64,000 nucleotides of DNA, from assembly GCF_003343245.1 (NCBI RefSeq), contig NZ_CP024901.1, positions 5,456,001 through 5,520,000 of the forward strand. The letters are read 5' to 3'. The DNA is from Photorhabdus laumondii subsp. laumondii (lineage in GTDB: Bacteria; Pseudomonadota; Gammaproteobacteria; Enterobacterales; Enterobacteriaceae). The position numbers were made by a program, and so were the translations under genes. This document shows, in pieces, positions 1 to 10,203 of the stretch. The notes below the pieces were generated by a model, which was not told the origin of the DNA, made no database searches, and worked only from the letters and a program-made list of their open reading frames with translations. How positions within the stretch are numbered: position 1 is the stretch's first letter; each line of letters opens with the position of its first letter.

Positions 1-974
1 CTATCACCTGGATGCTGTTAAAAGATCGGGAAACTGAAATAACGGCGAGGTCAATTGATATCGTAGGACTAATTTTATTGGTCATCGGTGTTGGTTGTTT
101 TCAGCTATTGCTTGATAGAGGAAAAGAGCTTGATTGGTTCAACTCAACAGAAATTATTGCATTAGCCATTATCGCAGTTATTGCCATAACTTTCCTGATC
201 ATCTGGGAATTCACCGATGATGATCCGATCATTGATTTATCACTATTTAAATCACGCAATTTTACTATCGGTACTTTATGTATCAGTTTGGCTTTCCTAC
301 TCCATATAGGCACTCTGGTTTTGCAGCCTCAACTATTGCAAATGGTATTTGGTTATACGGCCACTTGGGCAGGATTGGTAATGGCTCCATTAGGGATAGT
401 GCCAATAATGCTCGTTCCACTCATTGGTCGTTTTAGTTCAAAAATTGATATGCGTTATTTAGTTATGTTTAGCTTTATCATTTTTGCACTCTGTTTCTTT
501 TGGAGAACTCATACCTTTGAGCTATCAATGGATTTTTCCACTGCTGCCTGGCCACAATTTATTCAGGGCTTTGCTATCGCCTGTTTAATTATGCCACTAA
601 CAGCCATTATATTATCTGATGTTGAACCCGCTAAAATCGCTTCTGCGGGCAGTTTATTTAACTTTTTACGCACGCTGGCAACATCCGTGGGTACTTCCAT
701 TACCACGACCATGTGGTCCCGTCGCGAAGCTGTCCATCATGTCCAGTTAACTGAATCGATAACTCCCCATAATCCTATTGCCCAACAAGCCTATGAGAAA
801 ATGGAACAATTAGGGATGACACACGCTCAAGCCAGTCACTCTCTGGCACGTGAAATCACTAATCAGGGATTGATTATTGCTGCTAACGAGATTTATTGGC
901 TATTTGGCTTTATTTTTCTGATCTTGCTGATCTTGATCTGGCTGGCAAAACCCACCGTCGGAGAAAAGAAATAA
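1..974 (+). CDS. emrB: EmrB-type multidrug efflux transporter, 5' end cut by window edge
   Basis: Inner-membrane major-facilitator transporter of the 14-helix DHA2 family. In E. coli EmrB pairs with the periplasmic adaptor EmrA and TolC to export hydrophobic toxins. The frame is open to the left edge (codons Ile-Thr-Trp precede the internal ATG at 12), so only about 323 C-terminal residues of a roughly 510-residue protein are visible. Several long hydrophobic stretches alternate with EmrB-like loops: DRGKELDWF, DLSLFKSRNFTIG, GYTATWAGL and TSITTTMW. The C-terminus (LAKPTVGEKK) lacks the Gly-rich tail of the E. coli protein. The gene converges on ilvA, where E. coli has ilvY/ilvC instead. emrA, if present, lies outside the window. 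Confidence 0.9.
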   Translation, partial: ITWMLLKDRETEITARSIDIVGLILLVIGVGCFQLLLDRGKELDWFNSTEIIALAIIAVIAITFLIIWEFTDDDPIIDLSLFKSRNFTIGTLCISLAFLLHIGTLVLQPQLLQMVFGYTATWAGLVMAPLGIVPIMLVPLIGRFSSKIDMRYLVMFSFIIFALCFFWRTHTFELSMDFSTAAWPQFIQGFAIACLIMPLTAIILSDVEPAKIASAGSLFNFLRTLATSVGTSITTTMWSRREAVHHVQLTESITPHNPIAQQAYEKMEQLGMTHAQASHSLAREITNQGLIIAANEIYWLFGFIFLILLILIWLAKPTVGEKK

Positions 975-1066
975 CACTATGATAAATAAAAAAATAAGCT
1001 TAAAAACCAAACTATCGATAAATAACCAAAGAACCCATTTAGCCCCCTTTCCAATGAAACCTAATC

Positions 1067-1095
1067 AAAATAGCACCTTATCAAGGCGCTATTTT
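1067..1095. terminator. Shared terminator between emrB and ilvA
   Basis: An inverted repeat, AAAATAGC/GCTATTTT extended inward by CCTT/AAGG around one mismatch, with an ATC loop. It lies between the convergent emrB and ilvA genes. A or T tracts flank both arms, so it could act in either direction, though the T tract on the plus side is broken (TTTTGTCGTTTT). Called from the sequence shape only. Confidence 0.6.
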
Positions 1096-1153
1096 GTCGT
1101 TTTATAGAACATGTTTTTTCATCACCAAAACTACCGATCAATCTCCGGCTGTT

Positions 1154-2713
1154 TTAAATGTTTTGGCACATCAAAAAGAATTTAAACGCAGGGGTATCCG
1201 TCTCATCATGATACGCATAGCCTAATGCATCAAGATGACGCTTAAAACGCACTTCCGCTCCTGACAATTCAAATGCGGCTAACACCCGACCATAATCTGT
1301 ACCATAATTGCGATAATGGAATAACGTAATATTCCAGTGAGTTCCCAAAGTTTGGAGGAACTTTAGCAAAGCCCCCGGTGATTCAGGAAATTCAAAACTA
1401 AATAAGCGCTCTTTCAATGGCTTAGATGGACGACCGCCGATCATATAGCGAACATGTAATTTCGCCATCTCATCATCAGAGAGATCGGCAACCTGATATC
1501 CTGCGGTACGCAATTCCTCGATAATTTCCCGTCGTTCTACCTCACCACGACTCAGGCGAACACCAACGAAAAGACAAGCCTGATCAGGATCTGCATCCGT
1601 ATAACGATAATTAAACTCTGTTACCACCCGATCGCCCAATTTCTGGCAAAAACTCAGGAAACTCCCTTTCTGTTCAGGAATAGTCACTGCCAGCAATGCT
1701 TCCCGCTGCTCGCCCAATTCACAACGCTCAGAGACATAACGTAACCCGTGGAAGCTTACGTTAGCGCCAGAAAGAATATGTGCCAGTCGCTCACCTCTAA
1801 GCTGATGCTGCTGAACATACTTTTTCAATCCAGCAAGTGCCAATGCACCGGATGGCTCAGCAATCGCACGCACATCCTCAAACAGATCTTTTACCGCGGC
1901 ACAAATAGCATCACTGTCTACCGTGATAACATCATCTACATATTGCTGACACAAACGAAATGTTTCATCACCGATACGCTTAACCGCAACACCTTCAGCA
2001 AACAAACCAACTCGTGGTAAATCTACCGGATGTCCAGCCTCCATTGCTGCTTTCAGGCAAGCTGAATCTTCCGCTTCCACCCCAATAATTTTAATTTCTG
2101 GCATCAGTTGCTTAATCAACACAGCAACGCCAGCAATCAACCCCCCCCCACCGACAGGTACAAAGATTCGATCCAGACGCACATCCTGTTGCAAAAGTTC
2201 CATCGCCAGTGTTGCCTGACCTGCGATTACAGCAGGATGATCAAACGGAGGAACAAAGGTATAGCCCTCCTGTTGTGCCATTTCTATCGCTTTAGCTTTA
2301 GCCTCATCAAAATTAGCACCATACAACAGAGCCTTACCACCGAAACTCCGGACCGCATCGACTTTAATATCCGCAGTAGTAACCGGCATAACAATCAAAG
2401 AGTTAATTCCCAAACGATTGGCAGAAAGTGCAACCCCCTGAGCATGGTTACCGGCTGACGCGGTAATCACTCCTCGGTTTTTTTGTTCCTCAGTCAAACT
2501 CGCAATCATGGCATACGCACCACGGAGCTTGAAACTGTGAACAGGTTGCCGATCTTCCCGCTTTACCAAAATAGTATTTCCCAAGCGGGCAGAAATTTTC
2601 TCCATTTCCTGCAAAGGAGTCACCTGAGCAACTTCATAAACAGGCGCGCTTAATGCTGCTTTCAAATACTCTGCACCATTTGGTGAGGAAGTTAAGGGAA
2701 GACATGCAGCCAT
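1154..2713 (-). CDS. ilvA: Threonine dehydratase (deaminase), biosynthetic
   Basis: PLP enzyme that converts threonine to 2-oxobutanoate, the committed step to isoleucine, and is feedback-inhibited by isoleucine. At 519 residues it is close to E. coli IlvA (514). The PLP lysine is K62 in HSFKLRGAY, the Gly-rich phosphate loop is VGGGGLIAG (about residues 187-195), and the C-terminal third carries the two ACT-like regulatory lobes (around SFEFPESPGALLKFL). It is the last gene of the ilv operon and starts 4 bp after the ilvD stop, so translation is probably coupled. A short extra C-terminal tail (FFLMCQNI) differs from E. coli. Confidence 0.97.
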   Translation of the reverse strand: MAACLPLTSSPNGAEYLKAALSAPVYEVAQVTPLQEMEKISARLGNTILVKREDRQPVHSFKLRGAYAMIASLTEEQKNRGVITASAGNHAQGVALSANRLGINSLIVMPVTTADIKVDAVRSFGGKALLYGANFDEAKAKAIEMAQQEGYTFVPPFDHPAVIAGQATLAMELLQQDVRLDRIFVPVGGGGLIAGVAVLIKQLMPEIKIIGVEAEDSACLKAAMEAGHPVDLPRVGLFAEGVAVKRIGDETFRLCQQYVDDVITVDSDAICAAVKDLFEDVRAIAEPSGALALAGLKKYVQQHQLRGERLAHILSGANVSFHGLRYVSERCELGEQREALLAVTIPEQKGSFLSFCQKLGDRVVTEFNYRYTDADPDQACLFVGVRLSRGEVERREIIEELRTAGYQVADLSDDEMAKLHVRYMIGGRPSKPLKERLFSFEFPESPGALLKFLQTLGTHWNITLFHYRNYGTDYGRVLAAFELSGAEVRFKRHLDALGYAYHDETDTPAFKFFLMCQNI

Positions 2714-2717
2714 ACGA

Positions 2718-4568
2718 TTATCCCCCTAACTTAGATTTATCACGGACAGCACCTTTATCCGCACTGGTCGCCAATGAAGCATAAGCTCTCAAGGCAAGCG
2801 ATACCTGACGTTCACGGGCTTTCGGCGTCCACGATTTATCACCGCGGGCAAATTCCACTTCTTTACGGGTAGCAAGTATCCTTTCATCTACATCAAGTCG
2901 AATTTTCCGCAGTGGAATATCAATATCAATAATATCGCCATCTTGAACCAAACCGATTAGCCCACCATTAGCCGCTTCGGGAGAAACATGGCCGATCGAC
3001 AAACCCGAGGTACCACCAGAGAAACGGCCATCGGTAATCAATGCACAGCTTTTGCCTAGCCCCACAGATTTTAGATAAGTCGTCGGATACAACATTTCCT
3101 GCATGCCTGGCCCACCTTTTGGCCCTTCATAACGAATGACCACCACATCACCAGCAACGACTTTTCCACCCAAGATCGCATCAACCGCATCTTCCTGACT
3201 TTCGTAAACTTTGGCTGGCCCACGGAACGTCAGACTGCCCTCATCAACCCCGGCGGTTTTTACAATACAACCATCTATAGCCAAATTACCAAATAGAACA
3301 GCAAGACCACCATCCCGACTATAGGCATGTTCAATGTCGCGAATACACCCTTCTACACGGTCAGTATCCAACGAAGGCCAACGACAATCTTGTGAAAATG
3401 CCTGAGTAGTACGGATACCCGCAGGGCCTGCCGAATACATTTCCTTCACTGACTCATCTACCGTCTGCATCACATCGTATTGATTAAGCGTTTGTAACAA
3501 ATCCAGACCCAAAACATTTTTAACCTGACGATTCAACAAACCCGCTCTATCCAGCTCACCTAAAATACCGATCACACCACCAGCACGGTGAACATCTTCC
3601 ATATGGTATTTTTGTGTACTTGGTGCAACTTTACATAGATGAGGGATCTGACGAGACAAACGATCAATATCCGCCATAGTGAAATCAACTTCCCCTTCCT
3701 GCGCCGCAGCCAGTAAGTGAAGCACAGTATTCGTTGATCCCCCCATTGCAATATCCAACATCATCGCATTTTCAAATGCGGCTTTCGTTGCAATACTACG
3801 CGGCAGAGCACTGTCATCATTTTGTTCATAATAACGCTTAGTCAACTCAACAATGCGCTTGCCTGCATTCAGAAACAGCGCCTTACGATCTGCATGAGTA
3901 GCCAGTAATGAGCCATTCCCCGGTTGCGACAAACCCAGTGCCTCTGTAAGGCAATTCATAGAGTTAGCAGTAAACATGCCTGAGCAGGAACCACAAGTTG
4001 GGCAAGCTGAGCGCTCAATCTGATTGCTATCTTCATCACTGACCTTCGGGTTCGCGCCTTGGATCATGGCATCGATCAGATCCAATTTAATAATCTGATC
4101 TGACAATTTAGTTTTACCTGCCTCCATAGGGCCACCGGAAACAAAAATCGCCGGAATGTTCAGACGTAGTGCTGCCATCAGCATTCCTGGGGTAATTTTG
4201 TCACAATTGGAAATACACACCATAGCGTCCGCACAATGTGCATTCACCATATATTCAACAGAATCAGCGATCAATTCACGTGACGGCAGAGAATAGAGCA
4301 TACCACCATGCCCCATTGCGATACCGTCATCCACCGCTATCGTATTGAACTCTTTTGCAACACCGCCTGATGCTTCAATCTGTTCCGCAACCAGTTTACC
4401 TAAGTCCCGCAAATGAACATGCCCTGGAACAAACTGAGTAAATGAGTTAACTACTGCAATAATCGGTTTACCGAAATCTGCATCGGTCATCCCTGTCGCG
4501 CGCCATAAAGCGCGAGCTCCTGCCATATTGCGGCCATGAGTCGTAGTGGCAGAACGGTACTTAGGCAT
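2718..4568 (-). CDS. ilvD: Dihydroxy-acid dehydratase
   Basis: Fe-S dehydratase that makes 2-oxoisovalerate and 2-oxo-3-methylvalerate, the third common step of valine and isoleucine synthesis. The start at [15 protein letters not shown] gives 616 residues, the E. coli length. Cluster and active-site cysteines sit in [12 protein letters not shown] and [12 protein letters not shown], and the IlvD/Edd signature GRFSGGTSG is near the C-terminus. The open frame extends 39 codons further upstream to 4685, but that part is translated ERIC repeat and is not coding. A 192-bp gap containing the ERIC element separates it from ilvE. Confidence 0.97.
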   Translation of the reverse strand: MPKYRSATTTHGRNMAGARALWRATGMTDADFGKPIIAVVNSFTQFVPGHVHLRDLGKLVAEQIEASGGVAKEFNTIAVDDGIAMGHGGMLYSLPSRELIADSVEYMVNAHCADAMVCISNCDKITPGMLMAALRLNIPAIFVSGGPMEAGKTKLSDQIIKLDLIDAMIQGANPKVSDEDSNQIERSACPTCGSCSGMFTANSMNCLTEALGLSQPGNGSLLATHADRKALFLNAGKRIVELTKRYYEQNDDSALPRSIATKAAFENAMMLDIAMGGSTNTVLHLLAAAQEGEVDFTMADIDRLSRQIPHLCKVAPSTQKYHMEDVHRAGGVIGILGELDRAGLLNRQVKNVLGLDLLQTLNQYDVMQTVDESVKEMYSAGPAGIRTTQAFSQDCRWPSLDTDRVEGCIRDIEHAYSRDGGLAVLFGNLAIDGCIVKTAGVDEGSLTFRGPAKVYESQEDAVDAILGGKVVAGDVVVIRYEGPKGGPGMQEMLYPTTYLKSVGLGKSCALITDGRFSGGTSGLSIGHVSPEAANGGLIGLVQDGDIIDIDIPLRKIRLDVDERILATRKEVEFARGDKSWTPKARERQVSLALRAYASLATSADKGAVRDKSKLGG

Positions 4569-4627
4569 TATCTTCACTCCCGTGTTATCAAAACAGGCGG
4601 GGAACGAACCGCCCGTTAAATTATTTA

Positions 4628-4754
4628 TATACCCGTCATCTTTCAAGTTGCCTCTTTGTTGGCTGCACTCACTCACCCCGGTCACATAGTTCTCTATGCT
4701 CCCGGGGATTCGCTCCCTTGCCGTCGCGATCCCTCTTGAAATCCATTGGGTATA
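4628..4754. repeat. ERIC element, copy 1 (ilvE-ilvD spacer)
   Basis: A 127-bp imperfect palindrome running from TATACCCGTCAT to CCATTGGGTATA, with the ERIC core (plus-strand TGGCTGCACTC...CACCCCGGTCAC; reverse GTGACCGGGGTGAGTGAGTG). Length and core match the enterobacterial repetitive intergenic consensus. It lies inside the transcribed ilv operon, so it will be part of the polycistronic mRNA as a long stem-loop. Two further copies are at 8483-8609 and 61853-61979. Confidence 0.9.
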
Positions 4755-4760
4755 GTTCTA

Positions 4761-5687
4761 TTAAGGATTGACTGGATCTAACCAGCCCCATTTATCATCT
4801 GTCGTGCCATCAAACAAGCCAAAGAAAGCTTGTTGAATTTTTTTGGTAATAGGTCCACATCTACCGATACCAACCTGAATATCATCAACACTACGAACGG
4901 GTGTGATTTCAGCCGCTGTGCCAGACATAAAAACTTCATCAGCCAGGTACAATGATTCGCGCGACAATACCTGCTCACGCACTTCCAGCCCTAAATCTTT
5001 CGCCAGTTTAATAATGGCATCACGAGTAATTCCTGGTAATGCAGCAGAGGTAAATGGTGGGGTAAATAATATGCCATCTTTTACTTCAAATAGATTTTCA
5101 CCCGCACCCTCAGAGATATAACCAGAAACATCCAGTGCAATACCTTCCTGATACCCACGACGACGAGCTTCACTACCGACTAAAAGCGAAGACAGGTAGT
5201 TACCACCGGCTTTAGCCGCAGTTGGCATTGTGTTTGGTGCCGCACGATTCCATGAAGAAACCATCGCATCAATTCCTTGATCCAATGCGCCTTCTCCCAA
5301 ATAAGCTCCCCACGGAAAGGCGGCAATAATGACATCAGTTTTATAACCAGCAGGTGGATTAACCCCCATGCCAACATCACCGATAAAGACCAATGGACGT
5401 ATATAAGCACTGACTAAATTATTTTTACGAAGAGTTGCCCGACACGCCTCCATTAATTCATCGACACTCTGGTTCAACGGCATACGATAAATCTTTGCAG
5501 AGTCATGTAAACGCTGCATATGCTCACGATGGCGAAAAACCACTGGCCCTTTATGAGAGTCATAGCAGCGAATTCCCTCAAAAACAGATGTGCCGTAATG
5601 TAAAGCATGGGACATTACGTGAACTTTAGCATCTGCCCAAGGAACCATCTCACCATTGAACCAAATGTAATCGGATTGCTTCGTCAT
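4761..5687 (-). CDS. ilvE: Branched-chain amino-acid aminotransferase
   Basis: PLP transaminase of fold type IV that performs the last step of leucine, isoleucine and valine synthesis with glutamate as donor. It has 308 residues (E. coli 309). The PLP lysine is in AAKAGGNYLSS (about residue 159). The family signature region EGIALDVSGYISEGAGENLFEVK and the phosphate-binding SGTAAEITPV are present. It follows ilvM by 23 bp in the operon. Confidence 0.97.
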   Translation of the reverse strand: MTKQSDYIWFNGEMVPWADAKVHVMSHALHYGTSVFEGIRCYDSHKGPVVFRHREHMQRLHDSAKIYRMPLNQSVDELMEACRATLRKNNLVSAYIRPLVFIGDVGMGVNPPAGYKTDVIIAAFPWGAYLGEGALDQGIDAMVSSWNRAAPNTMPTAAKAGGNYLSSLLVGSEARRRGYQEGIALDVSGYISEGAGENLFEVKDGILFTPPFTSAALPGITRDAIIKLAKDLGLEVREQVLSRESLYLADEVFMSGTAAEITPVRSVDDIQVGIGRCGPITKKIQQAFFGLFDGTTDDKWGWLDPVNP

Positions 5688-5710
5688 TCTCTCATTCCTT
5701 TATTTCTACG

Positions 5711-5968
5711 TTATGCACGTATGAGTTGTGATTTTTGTTGCAGGATCTTGACGCCAGCGACATCCACTAATTTAGTCAGTTGTGAAGACAACAAATTAAC
5801 CGGTTTTTGGCTGGCAACAATTAATTCGATATTAACATTATCGCCATCCATTGTTTGATCCATATTCATGGAACAGATCTGAAATCCACGATGACGCGTT
5901 ACCCGTAAGATGCGCTCTAATATTTCAGGACGGAAACGAGCATGGATTGCAAGTTGATGCTGCATCAT
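5711..5968 (-). CDS. ilvM: Acetolactate synthase II, regulatory (small) subunit
   Basis: ACT-domain small subunit of acetohydroxy-acid synthase II; it stabilises and activates the IlvG catalytic subunit. At 85 residues it is two shorter than E. coli IlvM. The stretches [18 protein letters not shown] and [12 protein letters not shown] are typical. The start overlaps the ilvG stop by ATGA (5965-5968), which suggests coupled, near-stoichiometric translation with ilvG. Confidence 0.96.
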   Translation of the reverse strand: MMQHQLAIHARFRPEILERILRVTRHRGFQICSMNMDQTMDGDNVNIELIVASQKPVNLLSSQLTKLVDVAGVKILQQKSQLIRA

Positions 5969-7611
5969 AATGATTTCTCCAACATAGTTTCATTGCTTGC
6001 ACCGGGAGGAACTAACGGCCAAACGTTCTCTAATTCCTCAATAGATACCTGTAATAAATAGGGGCCCTTACTGCTGAATAATGCATTCAGCGCTTCATCA
6101 ATCTGTGATTTATCCGTGATATGTTGCCCCGGAATATCAAAAGCTTTCGCTAATGTGACAAAATCGGGGTTATCTGTTAATGTCGTTTCGCTATATCGCT
6201 TATCAAAAAACAACTCCTGCCATTGCCGCACCATTCCCAATCGCTGGTTATCCAACAATAAAATTTTTACGGGTAATTGCTTGCGTTTAATTGTCCCCAG
6301 TTCTTGGACATTCATCATGAAAGAACCATCTCCAGAGACACAAATCACCATATCTTCCGGTCGAGCAATCTGAGCACCAATTGCAGCAGGGATACCAAAT
6401 CCCATCGAGCCCAATCCACTAGATGTAATGAAATTTTCAGGCCCATCAAACGTCATATGCTGAGCTGTCCACATTTGATGTTGTCCAACATCGGTAGTAA
6501 TAACCGTATTAAATGTTTTACGATCTGAAACCTGCTTCAATAACCAAGGCGCATAGATACTCTCTCCCTGATGGTCATAACACCAAGGATATTCAGCTTT
6601 CAGATACTTAACTTCCTGTTGCCAGGGCATAATTGACAATGGCTGTTGCAAACGGGGCAATAATACCTTCACATCCCCCAGCAACGACACATGAGCCTGA
6701 CGTAATTTACCCAACTCTGCCGGATCGATATCCAGATGAATGATTTTTGCACACGGAGCAAAAGTATTAAGTTTGCCAGTCACACGATCATCAAAACGAG
6801 CACCTACAGCAATCAACAAATCACATGACTGAACGGCAAGATTGGCCGCTTTCGAACCATGCATCCCAAGCATTCCCAGATAACATGGATGTTCTGAATC
6901 GGCAGCCCCCAAGCCTTTCAACGTAGAAGCAACCGGCATACCTGTTTCCACAACAAAATCTCGCAGAACAGAAACTGCTTGAGACATCCCTACTCCACCA
7001 CCGACATACAACACTGGCTTTGTCGCAGCCGCAACCATTTTCCGGGCTTGTTCTAATTCACTTTCCGAGCAGGGCTCCTTTTGTTCAACGGGTACCAAAT
7101 GTGGTACAAAATTCCCCTCTTTCAACTGAATATCTTTAGGAATATCAATCAAAACTGGGCCAGGTCGACCACTAGTGGCAATAGAAAAGGCTTCCGCCAT
7201 AATTTGAGGTAAATCTTCCAGTGAGTCCACTAAGAAACTGTGTTTGGTACAAGCAAGGGAGAGACCTAAAACATCGACTTCTTGGAAGGCATCAGTTCCA
7301 ATCAATTCAGAACCAACCTGACCAGTGATAGCAACAATAGGAACAGAATCTAACAATGCATCGGCTAATCCAGTGATTAAGTTTGTTGCTCCCGGTCCCG
7401 ATGTAGCGATACAAACTCCCGGCTTACCACTGGCTCTCGCATAGCCGATTGCAGCCATAGCTGCCCCCTGTTCATGCCGACAAAGCAAATGCTCCACACC
7501 ACCATCGTACAAAGCATCATAAACCGGCATGATCGTACCACCAGGGTAGCCAAAAACCTTATCAATCCCCTGCGTTCGTAATGCCTTTACAACCCACTGC
7601 GCCCCATTCAT
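5965..7611 (-). CDS. ilvG: Acetolactate synthase II, catalytic (large) subunit
   Basis: ThDP-dependent enzyme that makes acetolactate and acetohydroxybutyrate, the first common step of branched-chain synthesis. The 548-residue frame is uninterrupted, unlike the frameshifted ilvG of E. coli K-12. Visible are the catalytic glutamate E47 in CRHEQGAAM, the FAD/central domain ([16 protein letters not shown]) and the C-terminal ThDP/Mg motif GDGSFMMN with [10 protein letters not shown]. It is the first structural gene after the ilvL attenuator. Confidence 0.97.
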   Translation of the reverse strand: MNGAQWVVKALRTQGIDKVFGYPGGTIMPVYDALYDGGVEHLLCRHEQGAAMAAIGYARASGKPGVCIATSGPGATNLITGLADALLDSVPIVAITGQVGSELIGTDAFQEVDVLGLSLACTKHSFLVDSLEDLPQIMAEAFSIATSGRPGPVLIDIPKDIQLKEGNFVPHLVPVEQKEPCSESELEQARKMVAAATKPVLYVGGGVGMSQAVSVLRDFVVETGMPVASTLKGLGAADSEHPCYLGMLGMHGSKAANLAVQSCDLLIAVGARFDDRVTGKLNTFAPCAKIIHLDIDPAELGKLRQAHVSLLGDVKVLLPRLQQPLSIMPWQQEVKYLKAEYPWCYDHQGESIYAPWLLKQVSDRKTFNTVITTDVGQHQMWTAQHMTFDGPENFITSSGLGSMGFGIPAAIGAQIARPEDMVICVSGDGSFMMNVQELGTIKRKQLPVKILLLDNQRLGMVRQWQELFFDKRYSETTLTDNPDFVTLAKAFDIPGQHITDKSQIDEALNALFSSKGPYLLQVSIEELENVWPLVPPGASNETMLEKSL

Positions 7612-7693
7612 TTTTCATATCCCCTGTGTTTACCCTGTGAGACAAGATTTTGTTCTGTTGTATGTTTCCGTCTCTACCGGATTTTGCTTGTCG

Positions 7694-7727
7694 AAAAAAA
7701 ACCCCCGCGCCTTTCGGTGCGGGGGTC
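7694..7727 (-). terminator. ilv operon attenuator (Rho-independent)
   Basis: On the minus strand a GC-rich hairpin (ACCCCCGCA, loop ACCGAAAGGC region, CGCGGGGGT) is followed by eight T residues. It lies between the ilvL stop and ilvG. This is the expected attenuator: when the leader codons are translated freely, transcription stops here; stalling at branched-chain codons lets an antiterminator form. Hairpin and T tract are seen directly; the mechanism is taken from the E. coli operon. Confidence 0.93.
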
Positions 7728-7749
7728 TTCGAGAGATTTGGCTGTTCTT

Positions 7750-7848
7750 CTAAGCCTTTCTTCGTCCAAGTGCAGCCCCGCTCGGTGGGATAATAATCAC
7801 CACCACGCTGACAATAATTAGGCTAATCACTAGGACAAATGTGTTCAT
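7750..7848 (-). CDS. ilvL: ilvGMEDA operon leader peptide
   Basis: A 32-codon leader whose translation controls attenuation. It reads MNTFVLVISLIIVSVVV, then IIIPPSGAALGRRKA, the same length as E. coli IlvL and aligned residue for residue, with the run of Ile/Val/Leu control codons in the middle. An in-frame ATG 12 bp upstream (7860) could add four residues, but neither start has a clear Shine-Dalgarno. I chose 7848 for length agreement with E. coli. Confidence 0.9.
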   Translation of the reverse strand: MNTFVLVISLIIVSVVVIIIPPSGAALGRRKA

Positions 7849-7860
7849 AATCTTGGTCAT

Positions 7861-8482
7861 TTAATTCGTTTGTTTAATCTATATTTAAGAGTTATCACGT
7901 TCTTCATAGCTTGACAACATTTATTTTGTTTTATTACTCGATATAAAAAAATACCTTTTATTTTCAATTAAATACTTGTCATACGGATTATTTGTTCAGT
8001 AAATAGATCGATTTAAGTGATAAAAACTAACTGATTAGATATAAACAAAACAACACATTAATAGATAACATAAAAAACAAATCATCCGACTATAATCAAA
8101 AATAAAGAGCTTATTATTAATCACTTAGGTGACAAAAACTTCTCATTAAAAATAAAGCATAGTGATATAACATACGAAATTCATCCACTGTAAAAATATA
8201 TAAATTTGAATTTAAATTAAATTCAACCAATAAAAAATCAATCTAAAAACACAACCTAAATAATAACAACATCTCAAAACAAGAATATAAAGATAATAGA
8301 CACAATGATTTAATCACTAAAGCATAAAAAATTATGCCATTAAAATCAACAAAATAGAATAAAAATAATTTAATTTAAATTTCAAAATAAAAATTTTATA
8401 GTTGCTTCGAAAAATATTTATCAGAGCCGCTTCGCAAAAAAATAATAGAAAACTATTTATCATCTAATTTCAGTCCATCATA
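7861..8482. other. AT-rich intergenic spacer between ilvL and comM
   Basis: About 620 bp of very AT-rich DNA with no convincing reading frame on either strand. It must hold the ilv promoter: a TTGTCA-17 bp-TAACTC candidate for ilvL lies on the minus strand around 7886-7914. The composition is what H-NS-type proteins prefer, but no specific site can be assigned. The right end passes directly into the ERIC copy. Confidence 0.6.
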
Positions 8483-8609
8483 TATACCCAATGGATTTCA
8501 AGATGGATCGCGACGGCAAGGGAGAGAATCCCCGGGAGCATAGATAACAATGTGACTGGGGTGAGCGAGTGCAGCCAACAAAGAGGCAACTTGAAAGATA
8601 ACGGGTATA
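8483..8609. repeat. ERIC element, copy 2 (upstream of comM)
   Basis: A 127-bp copy in the opposite orientation to copy 1, from TATACCCAATGG to AACGGGTATA, with the ERIC core GTGACTGGGGTGAGCGAGTG. It ends 24 bp before the comM start codon. The comM ribosome-binding site (AAGGAG) lies just outside it. If the comM promoter is upstream of the element, the mRNA leader would contain a long stem-loop. Confidence 0.9.
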
Positions 8610-8633
8610 CACTTTCTTACTAAGGAGAATAGG

Positions 8634-10157
8634 ATGGCCCTCGCTGTTATTTATACCAGAGCGACTATAGGTATTCATGCCCCTATTGTTACTGTTGAAG
8701 CGCATATTAGTAATGGTTTACCTGGATTAACCTTAGTTGGTTTGCCTGAAACAGCCGTAAAAGAAGCAAGAGATCGTGTCAGAAGCGCATTGATCAACAG
8801 CGGGTTTACCTATCCGCCTAAAAGAATCACCGTCAATCTTGCACCCGCAGATCTTCCCAAAGAAGGCGGCCGTTATGATTTGCCGATCGCTATCGCTATT
8901 CTAGCCGCTTCAGAACAAATACCTACCAATAAACTAAGTCATTACGAATTTCTTGGTGAACTCGCTCTATCCGGGGGTTTACGGAAAGTTAACGGCGCAA
9001 TTCCAGCCGCACTCAGCGCAGGAAAAGCAGGAAGACAACTTATTCTACCAACAGAAAACGCAATGGAGCTGGCAATTTTATCTCAGAATGAAACGTTAAT
9101 GACAGAACACCTCTTACATATCTGCCACTTTCTTCAGGGAGAACAACAACTGCTGACAGCACCAATCCAACATGAATCCTTAACAGAACCATCACAACCG
9201 GATCTTCAGGATATTATTGGCCAGGAACAAGCAAAACGCGCCCTAGAAATCACAGCAGCAGGCGGACATAATCTTTTGCTACTTGGCCCACCAGGGACAG
9301 GAAAAACAATGTTGGCAAGCCGGCTATGTAGTCTATTACCACCATTAACAAACAAAGAGGCCCTTGAGGTTGCCGCCATCAATAGCCTGATGGATACCTA
9401 CCTTTCACCTCAACAATGGCATACACGCCCATTTAGAGCGCCTCATCACAGTTCTTCAATGGCAGCTCTGGTCGGCGGCGGTGGGCTCCCAAAACCTGGT
9501 GAAATTTCACTTGCTCACAACGGCGTGCTATTTCTAGATGAACTACCTGAATTTGAACGCAGAGTCCTTGATGCTCTCAGAGAACCGCTGGAATCAGGGG
9601 AAATCATTATCTCCCGAGCCAGAGCAAAAGTTTGTTTTCCTGCCCAAGTTCAATTGATAGCAGCAATGAATCCTAGCCCTACAGGCTATCATCAGGGCAT
9701 TAACAATCGAAGTAGTCCTCAGCAAATACTTCGATACCTAGCGAAACTTTCTGGTCCTTTCTTAGATCGTTTCGATCTCTCAATTGAAGTTCCCTTGTTA
9801 CCCATTGGAACATTGAGTAGCTCTGTTAGACCAAGCGAAAGCAGCAAAGATGTAAGATTAAGAGTACTGGCGGCGCGAGAAATACAACTGAAACGTTGTG
9901 GAAAAATTAATGCTCATCTGAATAGTAAAGAGACAGAGGCATTTTGTAAGCTCAAACCTAACGACGCTGTATTTCTAGAACAAACTCTAATAAAGCTAGG
10001 GCTTTCAATCCGAGCATGGCACCGAATTCTGAAAACATCCCGGACACTTGCCGACTTAGAAGAAAAAAAAGAGATAGAAAAACCACATATCATGGAAGCC
10101 TTAAGCTATCGCAGTATGGACAGGTTATTAATACAATTACAAAAACAATCAGGTTAG
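8634..10157 (+). CDS. comM: ComM/YifB AAA+ ATPase of the Mg-chelatase-like family
   Basis: Cytoplasmic hexameric helicase. In naturally competent bacteria ComM drives branch migration during chromosomal integration of incoming DNA; in enterobacteria it is usually called YifB. It has 507 residues. The N-terminal LonC/Mg-chelatase-associated domain (PGLTLVGLPETAVKEARDRV) is followed by the AAA+ core with Walker A GPPGTGKTM (about 217-225), Walker B VLFLDELPEF and the AMNPSP loop. The start at ATG 8634 has a good AAGGAG site. The neighbourhood (ilv on one side, maoP/hdfR on the other) is as in E. coli. Confidence 0.95.
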   Translation: MALAVIYTRATIGIHAPIVTVEAHISNGLPGLTLVGLPETAVKEARDRVRSALINSGFTYPPKRITVNLAPADLPKEGGRYDLPIAIAILAASEQIPTNKLSHYEFLGELALSGGLRKVNGAIPAALSAGKAGRQLILPTENAMELAILSQNETLMTEHLLHICHFLQGEQQLLTAPIQHESLTEPSQPDLQDIIGQEQAKRALEITAAGGHNLLLLGPPGTGKTMLASRLCSLLPPLTNKEALEVAAINSLMDTYLSPQQWHTRPFRAPHHSSSMAALVGGGGLPKPGEISLAHNGVLFLDELPEFERRVLDALREPLESGEIIISRARAKVCFPAQVQLIAAMNPSPTGYHQGINNRSSPQQILRYLAKLSGPFLDRFDLSIEVPLLPIGTLSSSVRPSESSKDVRLRVLAAREIQLKRCGKINAHLNSKETEAFCKLKPNDAVFLEQTLIKLGLSIRAWHRILKTSRTLADLEEKKEIEKPHIMEALSYRSMDRLLIQLQKQSG

Positions 10158-10162
10158 CAATG

Positions 10163-10181
10163 AAAAAGGGGCAAAGCCCCT
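10163..10181. terminator. Terminator between comM and maoP
   Basis: A short hairpin, AGGGGC-AAA-GCCCCT, lies between the convergent comM and maoP. Read on the minus strand it is followed by a TTTTT run, so it fits best as the maoP terminator. On the plus strand the downstream tract is weak. Confidence 0.75.
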
Positions 10182-10203
10182 ATATTCATAACTTGTGATA
10201 ATA

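Noticed and set aside
4569..4685. 39-codon N-terminal extension of ilvD
   Set aside because: It translates the ERIC repeat; the downstream Met matches the E. coli start and length.
7849..7860. Longer ilvL starting at ATG 7860
   Set aside because: Adds four residues relative to E. coli IlvL and has no better ribosome-binding site.
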